Assembly (NCBI GenBank): GCA_902496185.1
Contig: CABUZX010000005.1
Span: 14,631-78,630, forward strand
Reading direction: 5' to 3'
Length of the DNA: 64,000 nucleotides
DNA from: an uncultured Subdoligranulum sp.
GTDB lineage: Bacteria > Bacillota > Clostridia > Christensenellales > CAG-314
Position numbers and translations under genes: made by a program. Positions 26,347 to 34,491 of the stretch are shown here, piece after piece. Every line of letters starts with the position of its first letter. Within the stretch, counting starts at the first letter, position 1. Below the pieces are notes generated by a model, which saw only the letters and a program-made list of their open reading frames with translations, made no database searches and was not told the DNA's origin.

Positions 26347-27546
26347 TTAATTTTGTTCAATAATATCAAATCCGTGTTTATGCATACTGTTTTTGATAGT
26401 ATTGATATGGTCAAAGTCTTTAGTTTCTATTTCTACGGTGATATTACAAACGTTAAAGTTGGCAAAGCCTGTGCGTTCGTGATAAGCGGAAATAAGATTT
26501 GCGCCGTTTTCGCCAAGTATGCGAGTAACTTCGGCAAATTGACCGGGTTTGTCTTGAACTTGCATGGTGAGCGTTACGCGTCTACCGCTGTTTATCAAAC
26601 CGCGCGCGATTACTCTGTTGAGTTTGTTGACGTCGATATTTCCGCCACTGACGAGACAGCAAACTTTTTTGTTTTTGAAAGGCAGTTTGTTAGACAGCGT
26701 TGCGGCAACGGAGACGGCTCCTGCGCCTTCCGCAACCATTTTTTTGCGTTCCATAAGCATAAGTATTGCCGTGGCTATTTCGTCCTCGGAGACGGTAAAC
26801 ATGCCGTCTACGTACTTTTTGCAAATTTCATAGGTCAACTCGCCCGGTTGTTTGACGGCGATACCGTCGGCAACGGTGTTTACCCCCGGCAAAGTGATGC
26901 GTTTGCCTTGAGTTATGCTTTCGACCATACTTGGCGCGCCTTCCGCCTGAACCCCGTACACTTTGATTTTGGATTTAAGTTGTTTTATGGCGTAAGCAAT
27001 ACCGCTAATGAGTCCGCCACCGCCAACGGGTACGACTATTGCGTCAACGTCGGGCATTTGATCCAAAATTTCTAACGCGATAGTGCCTTGACCGGCAATA
27101 ACGTCCTCGTCGTCAAAAGGGTGGATCAGGGTGTAACCGTATTTTTCCTTAAGTTCTAACGCTTTTTGAAAGGCGTCGTCGTAAACGCCTTTTACCATTA
27201 CGACTTCTGCGCCGTAACCTTTGGTTGCGACTACTTTGCTGATGGGCGCGCCTTCGGGTAGACAAATAATACTTTTTATTCCGCTTTTTGTGGCGGCGAG
27301 AGCTACGCCTTGGGCGTGATTGCCTGCGCTACAAGCAATAACCCCGCGTTTTTTTTCTTCTGCCGAAAGTTGGCTGATTTTGTAATAAGCTCCGCGCAGT
27401 TTAAAACTACCCGTGTTTTGTAAATTTTCCGTTTTTAAATAAATATGATTGTTGCAAAAAATTTTGCTTGCACGCAAAACGTCCGTTTCTACTACAGCTT
27501 CCTTAAGAACTTCTCTTGCGTGAAAAATTTTTTCAATAGTCAACAA
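26347..27546 (-). CDS. ilvA: Threonine ammonia-lyase with ACT domain
   Basis: 399 residues, PLP fold-type II. The PLP lysine is K49 in NTGSFKLRGA; the phosphate loop GGGGL is near 177. A C-terminal ACT-like domain (about 325-399) gives regulation, as in the shorter biosynthetic/catabolic forms. It converts threonine to 2-oxobutyrate and ammonia. The start is TTG behind AGGAGGG; no ATG fits. ilvA-ridA form an operon. Confidence 0.92.
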   Translation of the reverse strand: MLTIEKIFHAREVLKEAVVETDVLRASKIFCNNHIYLKTENLQNTGSFKLRGAYYKISQLSAEEKKRGVIACSAGNHAQGVALAATKSGIKSIICLPEGAPISKVVATKGYGAEVVMVKGVYDDAFQKALELKEKYGYTLIHPFDDEDVIAGQGTIALEILDQMPDVDAIVVPVGGGGLISGIAYAIKQLKSKIKVYGVQAEGAPSMVESITQGKRITLPGVNTVADGIAVKQPGELTYEICKKYVDGMFTVSEDEIATAILMLMERKKMVAEGAGAVSVAATLSNKLPFKNKKVCCLVSGGNIDVNKLNRVIARGLINSGRRVTLTMQVQDKPGQFAEVTRILGENGANLISAYHERTGFANFNVCNITVEIETKDFDHINTIKNSMHKHGFDIIEQN

Positions 27547-27661
27547 TGACGTTCCCTCCTATATGGATTAGGTCTATTATTTACCTTATATTAATTTATT
27601 CCGTGATTTGCGGATAATGCAAAGGGGAAAGTTTAAAGATTAAATATAATACGTTGATATT

Positions 27662-27689
27662 ATTTTAAACTATTTTTGTTTTTTGTCAA
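27662..27689 (-). promoter_or_regulatory. Promoter of ilvA-ridA
   Basis: On the minus strand TTGACA (27689-27684), a 16-bp spacer and TAAAAT (27667-27662). The 115-base leader to the start has no T-box or other riboswitch that I can see. Confidence 0.65.
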
Positions 27690-27825
27690 TCGTAAAAAGA
27701 TGTTTTGCTTAAAAATATTAAAAATAACAATAAAATTGTCGGGGTATTTGTTGGGGTTTAAACTGATTAATTTGTTAAACTCGACTTTTGGTAAATTGAG
27801 TTTTGTTTTAAAATCTCAAAACTGC

Positions 27826-27854
27826 TTGATAAATCTTTAATATAGTGTTATAAT
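27826..27854 (+). promoter_or_regulatory. Promoter of the rod-shaped RNA
   Basis: TTGATA (27826-27831), a 17-bp spacer, TATAAT (27849-27854). The predicted start of transcription, about 27860, falls exactly at the base of the RNA closing stem. Confidence 0.75.
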
Positions 27855-27859
27855 AAATA

Positions 27860-28019
27860 TGTCACACAAATTAAATAGCATGATATTGGGATAATCCTTT
27901 ATATTTTTTAAAGGAATATTTTTACTTATCGTGATGAATCATTGAGTTTGATAAAATGCAAATTCCACTTGATTTATGACGATAGGTTATCCTATGGCTA
28001 TTTTGAGATTTGTGTGACA
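27860..28019 (+). ncRNA. ssrS: Rod-like small RNA, candidate 6S RNA
   Basis: About 160 nt that fold end to end: TGTCACACAAAT (27860-27871) with ATTTGTGTGACA (28008-28019); AAATAGCAT with ATGGCTATTT; GGATAA-T-CC (near 27889) with GGTTATCC (near 27985); TATCGT with ACGATA; then ATGAATCA with TGATTTAT near the tip. A side hairpin CCTTTA/TAAAGG fills an asymmetric bubble at about 27896-27914. Length, closing stem, central bubble and distal stem agree with 6S RNA, which traps housekeeping RNA polymerase. It has its own promoter and terminator. Another rod-shaped regulatory RNA is the alternative. Confidence 0.6.
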
Positions 28020-28039
28020 ACAACGGAGTTTGCGTTTTT

Positions 28040-28070
28040 AGTGCGTTAACTTCGGTTGGCGCACTTTTTT
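28040..28070 (+). terminator. Terminator of the rod-shaped RNA
   Basis: AGTGCGTTAAC, TTCG loop, GTTGGCGCACT, then six T. Its T-run merges into the ribosome site of the next gene (AGGAG at 28077). Confidence 0.8.
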
Positions 28071-28085
28071 ATTTTAGGAGTTTTT

Positions 28086-28319
28086 ATGAAAAAGAAATTT
28101 ACAAATGAAGAAATAGGACAAATTATGGGCAAAATAGCAGACAAAGTTCGTAGGGATATGGACTATGATTTTAGGGTTGCGCAAAGTCAAATGTGGATTG
28201 CGGAAAAAGATTTGGTCAACACTTTAGATGAAAAACAAAAAGATTTGTACGACGATTTTTGTAAAAAAAGAGATGATTTTTATAGTATTGCAGGAGAGAT
28301 TTATCAAAGGAAATTTTAA
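28086..28319 (+). CDS. Small hypothetical protein, helical
   Basis: 77 residues, charged and predicted mostly helical (FTNEEIGQIMGKIADKV, then EKQKDLYDDFCKKRDDFY). The start at 28086 is chosen because AGGAG lies upstream; an earlier in-frame ATG falls inside the terminator. I do not recognise a family. No membrane segment or signal peptide. Confidence 0.65.
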   Translation: MKKKFTNEEIGQIMGKIADKVRRDMDYDFRVAQSQMWIAEKDLVNTLDEKQKDLYDDFCKKRDDFYSIAGEIYQRKF

Positions 28320-28384
28320 TTGTAAATAAGGTATAGCGCGCTAAACTCACGACGGCAAAAGTTTTGTGTGTATAAGGCAAAGTC

Positions 28385-28416
28385 AAAAGATAACGAAATT
28401 TTTTTCGTTATCTTTT
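28385..28416 (+). terminator. Terminator after the small hypothetical gene
   Basis: AAAAGATAACGAAA pairs with TTTCGTTATCTTTT (28385-28398 with 28403-28416) around a short T loop. Confidence 0.75.
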
Positions 28417-28485
28417 ATTAATCTGTCAACAAACGTTAATACTAAAGAGATTATAATATAAAATTATATAAATTAGAGGGTTTTT

Positions 28486-29835
28486 ATGAAAAGACAAGAT
28501 TTCAAAAAGTTGCGTATAACGATAGGTATTTTGCTTTTGCTGTGTTTTAGTGTGTGCTTTAGCGCTTGCTCGACGTTTGGCAAAGGAAAGTCCGCTTATG
28601 AAATTGCGGTTGAAAACGGCTTTGTGGGGACGGAAGTGGATTGGTTAAACAGCCTTAAAGGCGAAGACGCGCAAAAAACGGACATAGAAGATATTTACCT
28701 CTCTGCCAAAAACAATGGTTTTAAAGGCGAATTTTTGGATTTTTTGAAGGAATATCTTGCTTTTGAAGATTCTTCCGACCTTGTTTATGCGTCAAACAAA
28801 GCCTTGCGGTCGGTTGTTGCCGTGGTGGCAAAACATACGGGTACGCAAATTACCTATATTCCTTTTGTCGGTTATCAGGAAGAAAAAGTCGAATTTAGTT
28901 CTTCTGGGAGCGGAGTTATACTATCTCTTGACAAAAACAAAGGCGACGCGTATATCGTGACTAATTACCACGTCGTATATAGTAGTAATAGCGATACTTC
29001 CGACAAAATAAGCGACGACGTAACGGTAAGTATTTATGGGCAATCTGCCGAAAATATTATTTCTGCTCAATACGTTGGTGGGAGTATGAATTACGACATT
29101 GCCGTGCTAAAAGTTACAAATAGTCTCGTGTTGTCTTTAAGCGATTGCGTGGAGGCGGAAGTAGCCGACAGCAACGACCTTGTAGTAGGGCAAGGCGTGG
29201 TTGCAGTTGGAAACGCCGAGGGGCTTGGAATATCCGTTACTAAAGGTATTGTAAGCGTTCCCAGCGAATACATTGCAATGACGGCTTCCGACGGGCGTAC
29301 GGCAATAGAGTTGAGAGTGGCGCGTATAGACGCGGGAATAAACGCCGGCAACAGCGGTGGAGGATTGTTTGACCAAAACGGCAAGCTTATCGGCGTAGTA
29401 AACGCAAAAATGGTGGATGAGGAGATCGAAGCAATGGGCTACGCTATACCCTCTTCCGTTGCAATTGCGGTTGCAAATCAGATAATTTTAAACGGAAGTG
29501 TAAAAATTTGCGATATAGGTATTTCTTACGAAGGTACAAACGCTTTTGCAAGTTTTAATACGGATTTGCAGGTTTATGAAACCAAAGAGTCCGTAACGGT
29601 TACCGAAGTGACTTTTGGCGGACCGTCGAGCCTAAAAATAAAAAAGAACGACGTAATTACGGCTATTGGTTTTTTGGGCGGACAATTGCAAGAATTAAAT
29701 CACGCGTATCAATTGACGGACTTTTTGCTAAATTGCAAAGCAGGGGATACCTTGGTGGTCGTTTTGACGAGAGCCGACGAGCAACTTGAAGTTAAAATTT
29801 CTGTGGGCGCAGGGGATATGAAAACAGTTGCTTAA
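28486..29835 (+). CDS. HtrA/DegP-like serine protease lipoprotein
   Basis: 449 residues. Signal peptide with lipobox F-S-A-C at C28, so it is anchored outside the membrane. Residues 35-90 hold two copies of a short repeat (KSAYEIAVENGFVGTEVDWL, and SAKNNGFKGEFLDFL), a motif also found in Firmicute surface proteins. The trypsin-like domain has H162 (TNYHVV), D204 (YDIAVLKV) and S290 (GNSGGG). A PDZ-like region spans about 345-440. It likely does quality control of exported proteins. RBS GAGGGTTTTT. Confidence 0.9.
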   Translation: MKRQDFKKLRITIGILLLLCFSVCFSACSTFGKGKSAYEIAVENGFVGTEVDWLNSLKGEDAQKTDIEDIYLSAKNNGFKGEFLDFLKEYLAFEDSSDLVYASNKALRSVVAVVAKHTGTQITYIPFVGYQEEKVEFSSSGSGVILSLDKNKGDAYIVTNYHVVYSSNSDTSDKISDDVTVSIYGQSAENIISAQYVGGSMNYDIAVLKVTNSLVLSLSDCVEAEVADSNDLVVGQGVVAVGNAEGLGISVTKGIVSVPSEYIAMTASDGRTAIELRVARIDAGINAGNSGGGLFDQNGKLIGVVNAKMVDEEIEAMGYAIPSSVAIAVANQIILNGSVKICDIGISYEGTNAFASFNTDLQVYETKESVTVTEVTFGGPSSLKIKKNDVITAIGFLGGQLQELNHAYQLTDFLLNCKAGDTLVVVLTRADEQLEVKISVGAGDMKTVA

Positions 29836-29926
29836 TTTTGACAAAAATAAAGTAATGAATATTCCGTATATTTTTTGAAGGTATTGAGCAAACTAAAACT
29901 ACATTCTTTAAACGGAGGTAGTTTTG

Positions 29927-30076
29927 ATGAAGAATATCGTTAAGACTGGCGAAAAGCCAGGTAAGGGAACTTACTCTTGCACAAATTGCGGTACGGACGT
30001 TTCACTTGGTTCAAGTGACAAATGCCCGCCTTGCCCTAAGTGCAACAACAGCGAGTTTAAAAAATGCAACGGCTAA
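29927..30076 (+). CDS. Small zinc-ribbon protein
   Basis: 49 residues behind GGAGGT. YSCTNCG at 16-22 and C-P-P-C-P-K-C at 33-39 make a compact two-knuckle metal site, similar to the rubredoxin-like zinc ribbons of anaerobes. Function unknown; too short for a catalytic domain. A terminator follows directly. Confidence 0.8.
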   Translation: MKNIVKTGEKPGKGTYSCTNCGTDVSLGSSDKCPPCPKCNNSEFKKCNG

Positions 30077-30085
30077 AATAAGCCT

Positions 30086-30118
30086 ACAAAAAACCTTTCC
30101 TTTGGGAGGGTTTTTTGT
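30086..30118 (+). terminator. Terminator after the zinc-ribbon gene
   Basis: ACAAAAAACC and GGTTTTTTGT close a stem with T-run; ten bases past the stop. Confidence 0.75.
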
Positions 30119-30216
30119 ATTTTGGCGCAAAAAAAAGGTTTTGTTTTTTGTATACAATTATAAAAAATACTGAACTTTATTCATAAAAAATTTTGGGGAA
30201 TAAATTAGTTTTTTGA

Positions 30217-30247
30217 TTGACTTTAAATTATTTTGTGTTAATATAAT
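30217..30247 (+). promoter_or_regulatory. Promoter of the oxaloacetate decarboxylase operon
   Basis: TTGACT (30217-30222) with TAATAT at 16 bp (30239) or TATAAT at 19 bp (30242-30247). The leader up to 30335 contains a hairpin TTTGTAAATTTT/AAAATTTGCAAA near 30268-30296. Confidence 0.6.
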
Positions 30248-30335
30248 AGTTGGTAGAAGTTGGGGCTTTTGTAAATTTTAGACAAAAATTTGCAAAAAAC
30301 CGCTTTACAAAAATAATATTAAAAGGGACACAAAA

Positions 30336-31718
30336 ATGAAAAAAGTTGCTTTTACAGAAACAGTTTTGAGAGACGCCAACCAATCCTTGATGGCTACACG
30401 TCTCCCTTACGATCAGTTTGAAGGTGTTTTAGCCGATATGAACAAGGCGGGATATTATTCTGTCGAATGTTGGGGTGGCGCTACTTTTGACTCATGTCTT
30501 CGCTTTTTGAAGGAAGATCCTTGGCAAAGGTTGCGTAATATCCGCAAGGCTATGCCTAATACAAAATTACAGATGTTGTTGCGCGGACAAAACCTTTTGG
30601 GTTACAAGCACTATCCCGACGACGTTGTAAAAATGTTTGTTAAAAAGAGTATAGAAAACGGTATTGACATTATTCGTATTTTTGACGCTCTCAACGATAC
30701 GCGTAACGTAAAGGTTGCCGTGGAAGAAACCGTCAAAAACGGCGCAATAGCAAGCGGCGCAATAAGCTACACCACAAGCCCCGTACATACTCTCAAAAAT
30801 TTCGTCACTATTGCAGACGAATTTAAGCGTATGGGAGCTTCTACGATTTGTATTAAAGATATGGCGGGCGTTATGGGTCCGCAGGAAGCGTACGACCTTA
30901 CGAAGGCGTTGAAGGAACAAGTTGGTTTGCCCGTAATTTTGCATACTCACTGCACGACGGGTTTGGCTTATACGACCTATCTCAAGGGTATTGAAGCAGG
31001 CGCAGACGTTATTGATACGGCAACAAGCGCGTTTAGCGGTGGCACGAGCCAACCCGCAACGGAAACTTTGGCGTATTTGTTGAAGCAACTCGGCTATGAC
31101 GTGGACGTAAACTTTGACCAACTCAAGAAAGTAAACGATTACTTTAAGCCTATCCGCGACAAGTACGTAGCAGACGGTATTATTATGCCACGCGCATTGG
31201 CAACAGATACGGACGCGCTTACTTATAAAGTTCCCGGTGGTATGCTTTCTAACCTTTTCAGTCAATTAAAGCAACTTAACGCTCTCGACCGTTTGGACGA
31301 AGTATTGGCAGAGGTTCCGGAGGTGCGCAAAGACTTGGGTTATCCGCCGTTGGTTACGCCAATGAGTCAAATGGTGGGCGTACAAGCGACGCAAAACGTT
31401 CTCAAGGGACGTTATGAGACGATAGGTAAGGAAGTAAAGGCTTATTTGCACGGCGAATACGGCAAAGCGCCTGGCGAAGTCGACCAACAAATCCTCAAAA
31501 AGGCTCTCGGCGATACGGAAATAATCACTTGCCGTTATGCAGACTTGCTTAAACCGCAATTTGAAGAAACAAAAGCCAAGCTCGGCGATATGGCAAGATG
31601 TGACGAAGACGTTTTGAGTTATATTGCTTTTCCGCAGGTTGCTGAAACTTTCTTTGCAGAAAGAAAGGAAGCAGAAGAAAGAAAAGTTTCCTACGCTATT
31701 GAACAAATAGAAGGATAA
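30336..31718 (+). CDS. oadA: Oxaloacetate decarboxylase, alpha (carboxyltransferase) subunit
   Basis: 460 residues. DRE-type TIM barrel opening TETVLRDANQSLMATR; metal and substrate residues are in IKDMAG near 176-181 and LHTHCTTG near 204-211. It moves the carboxyl group of oxaloacetate to biotin. It stops without a biotin domain, which is supplied by the separate 132-residue protein two genes on. First gene of four. Pyruvate carboxylase subunit B has the same fold; the Na+-pump neighbours favour decarboxylase. Confidence 0.92.
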   Translation: MKKVAFTETVLRDANQSLMATRLPYDQFEGVLADMNKAGYYSVECWGGATFDSCLRFLKEDPWQRLRNIRKAMPNTKLQMLLRGQNLLGYKHYPDDVVKMFVKKSIENGIDIIRIFDALNDTRNVKVAVEETVKNGAIASGAISYTTSPVHTLKNFVTIADEFKRMGASTICIKDMAGVMGPQEAYDLTKALKEQVGLPVILHTHCTTGLAYTTYLKGIEAGADVIDTATSAFSGGTSQPATETLAYLLKQLGYDVDVNFDQLKKVNDYFKPIRDKYVADGIIMPRALATDTDALTYKVPGGMLSNLFSQLKQLNALDRLDEVLAEVPEVRKDLGYPPLVTPMSQMVGVQATQNVLKGRYETIGKEVKAYLHGEYGKAPGEVDQQILKKALGDTEIITCRYADLLKPQFEETKAKLGDMARCDEDVLSYIAFPQVAETFFAERKEAEERKVSYAIEQIEG

Positions 31719-31731
31719 CGGAGGAAAGTTA

Positions 31732-32100
31732 ATGACAAATTTATTGTTGCAAAATTCAGGTGGTATCAACTTTGGTGATACAATGTTGGTATTCGTTATT
31801 GGATTTGTGCTGATTATGGTGGTTCTCGCCTTATTGATAGGAGTTATTTATCTTATGAGATGGATTTTAAAGATGTTTCAACCAATGTCAAAGCTTAAAG
31901 CTGCGGCAACTGCTACGGAAGCTGTCGCAAAGGAAAAAAAGCCCGTTGCGCTTGCAAAGGGTAGTTGTGGTGAACTTTGTCTCAACAACGTAAGTGAAAA
32001 AGACGCGGCAATGGTGATGGCAATAGTTGCTGATCAATTGCAAACACCATTAAATCAATTAAGATTTAAAAGTATTAAACAAATAGGAGAAGACAAATGA
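31732..32100 (+). CDS. oadG: Oxaloacetate decarboxylase gamma-type small membrane subunit
   Basis: 122 residues. One membrane helix (about 18-44), then an Ala/Lys linker and a small soluble domain (about 80-115). OadG/MmdD subunits join alpha and beta. The stop overlaps the biotin-carrier gene by four bases (ATGA). Confidence 0.82.
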   Translation: MTNLLLQNSGGINFGDTMLVFVIGFVLIMVVLALLIGVIYLMRWILKMFQPMSKLKAAATATEAVAKEKKPVALAKGSCGELCLNNVSEKDAAMVMAIVADQLQTPLNQLRFKSIKQIGEDK

Positions 32101-32495
32101 AATATAAGGTCAAACTCAACAAAAAAATATTTGAAGTAGAAGTTGAAAAAGGAGAGGCCATTCTTTTGGCTGAATATTCTGCTATTGACGCACAACCTGC
32201 TCCCGTAGCGCCGGTGGCGACAGCTGCAGCTCCCGTAGCTACTCCTGTGGCTACTCCCGTTGCGTCTCCCGCAAGCGGTGGAGCAAACACCGTTTCTAGC
32301 CCGTTGCCCGGTACCGTCGTAGACGTTAAAATTTCTGTAGGTCAAGCCGTTAAAAAGGGTGACGTAGTAGTAGTGTTGGAAGCTATGAAGATGGAAAATG
32401 AAATCAACGCATCCAAAGACGGCAAAATTACCAACGTTTACGTTTCAAAAGGCTCCAAGGTAGAACAAGGTTCTCCGTTGTTTGATATAGAATAA
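32097..32495 (+). CDS. Biotin carrier subunit of the decarboxylase
   Basis: 132 residues. Ala/Pro/Val-rich flexible linker (about 37-62), then a biotinyl domain with the E-A-M-K-M biotinylation site near 96-100. It shuttles carboxybiotin from alpha to beta. Translationally coupled to the preceding gene. Similar to MmdC/OadA C-terminal domains. Confidence 0.92.
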   Translation: MKYKVKLNKKIFEVEVEKGEAILLAEYSAIDAQPAPVAPVATAAAPVATPVATPVASPASGGANTVSSPLPGTVVDVKISVGQAVKKGDVVVVLEAMKMENEINASKDGKITNVYVSKGSKVEQGSPLFDIE

Positions 32496-32507
32496 AGGAG
32501 CGCAAAA

Positions 32508-33704
32508 ATGGATATTTTAAGTTCTCTCGTGGGCCTTTGGGAAGAGAGCGGTTTTTATTCTCTGTTTGTGGGGGACGGCTGGCAAAATCTCATTATGATT
32601 TTGGTTGCCTGTTTGTTGCTCTTTTTGGGTATTGCCAAAAAGTTTGAACCGTTGCTTCTCGTTGGTATTGCTTTTGGTATGTTGTTGACAAACTTGCCGA
32701 ATAGCGCCGTTTATACTCCCGAGTTTTGGGTAGGGGATCAAGCCGTTGCAAACGGCGTCGATTATGGCGAAGTTTTGCGTCACGGCGGATTAATTGATAT
32801 TTTGTACATAGGCGTAAAAACCGGTGTTTATCCTTCGTTGATATTTATTGGTGTTGGAGCAATGACGGACTTTGGTCCAATGCTTTCAAGACCGAGTAGT
32901 CTTTTGTTGGGCGCAGCGGCGCAATTGGGTATTTATATTGCCTTTATCGGCGCTGTTACGCTTTGTGGGTTTGACGTAAAATTGGCGGCTTCTATTGGTA
33001 TTATCGGTGGGGCGGATGGTCCGACGGCTATTTGGCTGACGAAGACGCTTGCGCCGGAATATCTCGGTTCTATCGCTATTGCAGCGTACTCTTATATGGC
33101 GCTTATTCCTATGATTCAACCGCCAATAATTAGGATGTTGACCACCAAAAAGGAACGACTCATTAGGATGGAAAGTCCCAAAAACGTTTCAAAGGCAACA
33201 AAGATTGTTTTCCCCATCGTGGTTACTATATTTGTAGTGTTGGTATTGCCTTCCGTTGCGGGTTTGCTCGGATGCTTGATGTTTGGCAATTTGCTTAAGG
33301 AATGTGGTGTGACGGAAAGATTGAGCGATACGGCGCAAAACGCGTTGATGAATATTGTGACGCTCTTCCTTGGTATTTCCGTAGGAGCGACGGCAACGGC
33401 GGCTAACTTCCTCAAGTTGGAAACCTTGATGATTGTTGGTTTGGGCTTGGTTGCTTTCTGCTTCTCAACTGCGGGTGGCGTTTTGTTTGGCAAATTTATG
33501 TGCTGGATAACCAAGGGCAAGATCAATCCTATGATCGGCGCGGCAGGTGTGTCCGCTGTGCCTATGGCGGCAAGAGTTGTGCATAACGAAGGTCGCAAGT
33601 ACGACCTCGACAATCACCTTTTGATGCACGCTATGGCTCCAAACGTGGCAGGTGTAATAGGTAGTTCTGTTGCTGCAGGATTATTTATGTCGCTGTTTGG
33701 TTGA
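32508..33704 (+). CDS. oadB: Oxaloacetate decarboxylase beta subunit (Na+ pump)
   Basis: 398 residues, about ten membrane segments. The GIIGGADGPTAIWLT segment near 165-179 contains the conserved Asp of the Na+ path. It decarboxylates carboxybiotin and exports Na+, giving a sodium motive force from oxaloacetate fermentation. RBS AAAGGAG. Terminator follows. Confidence 0.94.
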   Translation: MDILSSLVGLWEESGFYSLFVGDGWQNLIMILVACLLLFLGIAKKFEPLLLVGIAFGMLLTNLPNSAVYTPEFWVGDQAVANGVDYGEVLRHGGLIDILYIGVKTGVYPSLIFIGVGAMTDFGPMLSRPSSLLLGAAAQLGIYIAFIGAVTLCGFDVKLAASIGIIGGADGPTAIWLTKTLAPEYLGSIAIAAYSYMALIPMIQPPIIRMLTTKKERLIRMESPKNVSKATKIVFPIVVTIFVVLVLPSVAGLLGCLMFGNLLKECGVTERLSDTAQNALMNIVTLFLGISVGATATAANFLKLETLMIVGLGLVAFCFSTAGGVLFGKFMCWITKGKINPMIGAAGVSAVPMAARVVHNEGRKYDLDNHLLMHAMAPNVAGVIGSSVAAGLFMSLFG

Positions 33705-33723
33705 TAAACTAAATATTAAATTT

Positions 33724-33756
33724 AAAAATCCGTACGTTGTAAGCGTGCGGATTTTT
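33724..33756 (+). terminator. Terminator of the oxaloacetate decarboxylase operon
   Basis: AAAAATCCGTACG pairs with CGTGCGGATTTTT (one G-U) around seven bases; T-run present. Confidence 0.85.
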
Positions 33757-33848
33757 GTGCAATTTGGCGAAATAAGCGTGTGGCTGTAGGTCGGAGTGGG
33801 ATAAAAAAGATTATGAAAAGTTTTTTGCAAATAATTATTAAAAAACTT

Positions 33849-33877
33849 TTGACTAATGACAAGGTTTATGTTATAAT
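33849..33877 (+). promoter_or_regulatory. Promoter of tRNA-Ser
   Basis: TTGACT (33849-33854), a 17-bp spacer, TATAAT (33872-33877), about 53 bases before the tRNA. Confidence 0.75.
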
Positions 33878-33930
33878 GCTTTAGCAGTTTGAACCAAAAC
33901 TGTATAATATTTTATCTTAACTTTGAGCGT

Positions 33931-34024
33931 GGAGAAGTACCCAAGTGGCTCAAGGGGCTCCCCTGCTAAGGGAGTAGTACGCATAGAACGTGTAGCATGG
34001 GTTCAAATCCCATCTTCTCCGCCA
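33931..34024 (+). tRNA. tRNA-Ser (anticodon GCT), CCA encoded
   Basis: Acceptor GGAGAAG pairs with CTTCTCC; anticodon stem CTCCC/GGGAG frames the loop CTGCTAA with GCT at 33965-33967. It has a long variable arm (class II) and a T-loop GGTTCAAATCC, discriminator G and encoded CCA. It reads AGC/AGU. Its last 20 bases are repeated at 34191-34210. Confidence 0.95.
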
Positions 34025-34210
34025 CAGGCGCTACGCCAAGTAGTCGCAACCCAAAAAAGACTTGCTTTGTTGCAGGTCTTTTTTGCATTGCTCCCCAAAG
34101 GCTCGCGCCTTGTGAGGTACAAAGGTGAGATAGTCAAACGTTTTAGTGACGCTACACTACGTTTCGCTATCCGTCGCTTGCGCTCCTTACAAATCCCATC
34201 TTCTCCGCCA
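34025..34210. mobile_element. Small element inserted at the tRNA-Ser 3' end (copy A1)
   Basis: A 166-base body (34025-34190) is flanked by identical 20-bp direct repeats of the tRNA tail, AAATCCCATCTTCTCCGCCA, at 34005-34024 and 34191-34210. The body contains a terminator-like hairpin (AAAAAAGAC...GTCTTTTTT near 34051-34081) and G+C-rich inverted bits. A near-identical body recurs at 37029-37203. It holds no credible gene. The tail duplication looks like site-specific insertion into the tRNA end. Confidence 0.65.
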
Positions 34211-34212
34211 AG

Positions 34213-34248
34213 AGCGATTCTATTTGAACCCAAATAGAGTCGCTTTTT
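34213..34248 (+). terminator. Displaced terminator of tRNA-Ser
   Basis: AGCGATTCTATTTG pairs with CAAATAGAGTCGCT around AACC, followed by TTTT. It directly follows the second copy of the tRNA tail, where the tRNA terminator would have stood before the insertion. Confidence 0.75.
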
Positions 34249-34272
34249 CTATCACCATATTAAAATATATTT

Positions 34273-34382
34273 TCGTTAAAGGCAATGCAGGGATAATCTT
34301 TAATTTTGAACGTCCTAAAGCCGAAAATACGCGTTGGGCGACACAACCAAGAGATGAATATGATGACTTTATAAAAAGATAA
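34273..34382 (+). pseudogene. Possible 3' gene remnant
   Basis: An open stretch of about 36 codons without a start codon, with a protein-like composition (GIIFNFERPKAENTRW, then RDEYDDFIKR), ends at TAA 34380-34382. It may be the tail of a deleted gene next to the tRNA-Ser site. No family recognised. Confidence 0.3.
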
Positions 34383-34426
34383 AAATTTTATTTTTTCGCT
34401 TTATTACATTGTTATAATTCGCACGA

Positions 34427-34455
34427 TTGATTTTTTTACTAATTTATGTTAAAAT
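34427..34455 (+). promoter_or_regulatory. Promoter of the exonuclease-like cargo gene
   Basis: TTGATT (34427-34432), a 17-bp spacer, TAAAAT (34450-34455), about 37 bases before the start. Confidence 0.6.
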
Positions 34456-34491
34456 ATTACGAAAAATATCCTTTATATAAAATTGAGATTA

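Noticed and set aside
27547..27661. T-box leader before ilvA
   Set aside because: The 115-base leader shows no T-box core sequence or terminator/antiterminator pair.
33923..34237. Frame through tRNA-Ser and element A1 (and its twin at 36980-37270)
   Set aside because: It reads through a tRNA and a repeated noncoding body; the shared peptide is a by-product of the DNA repeat.
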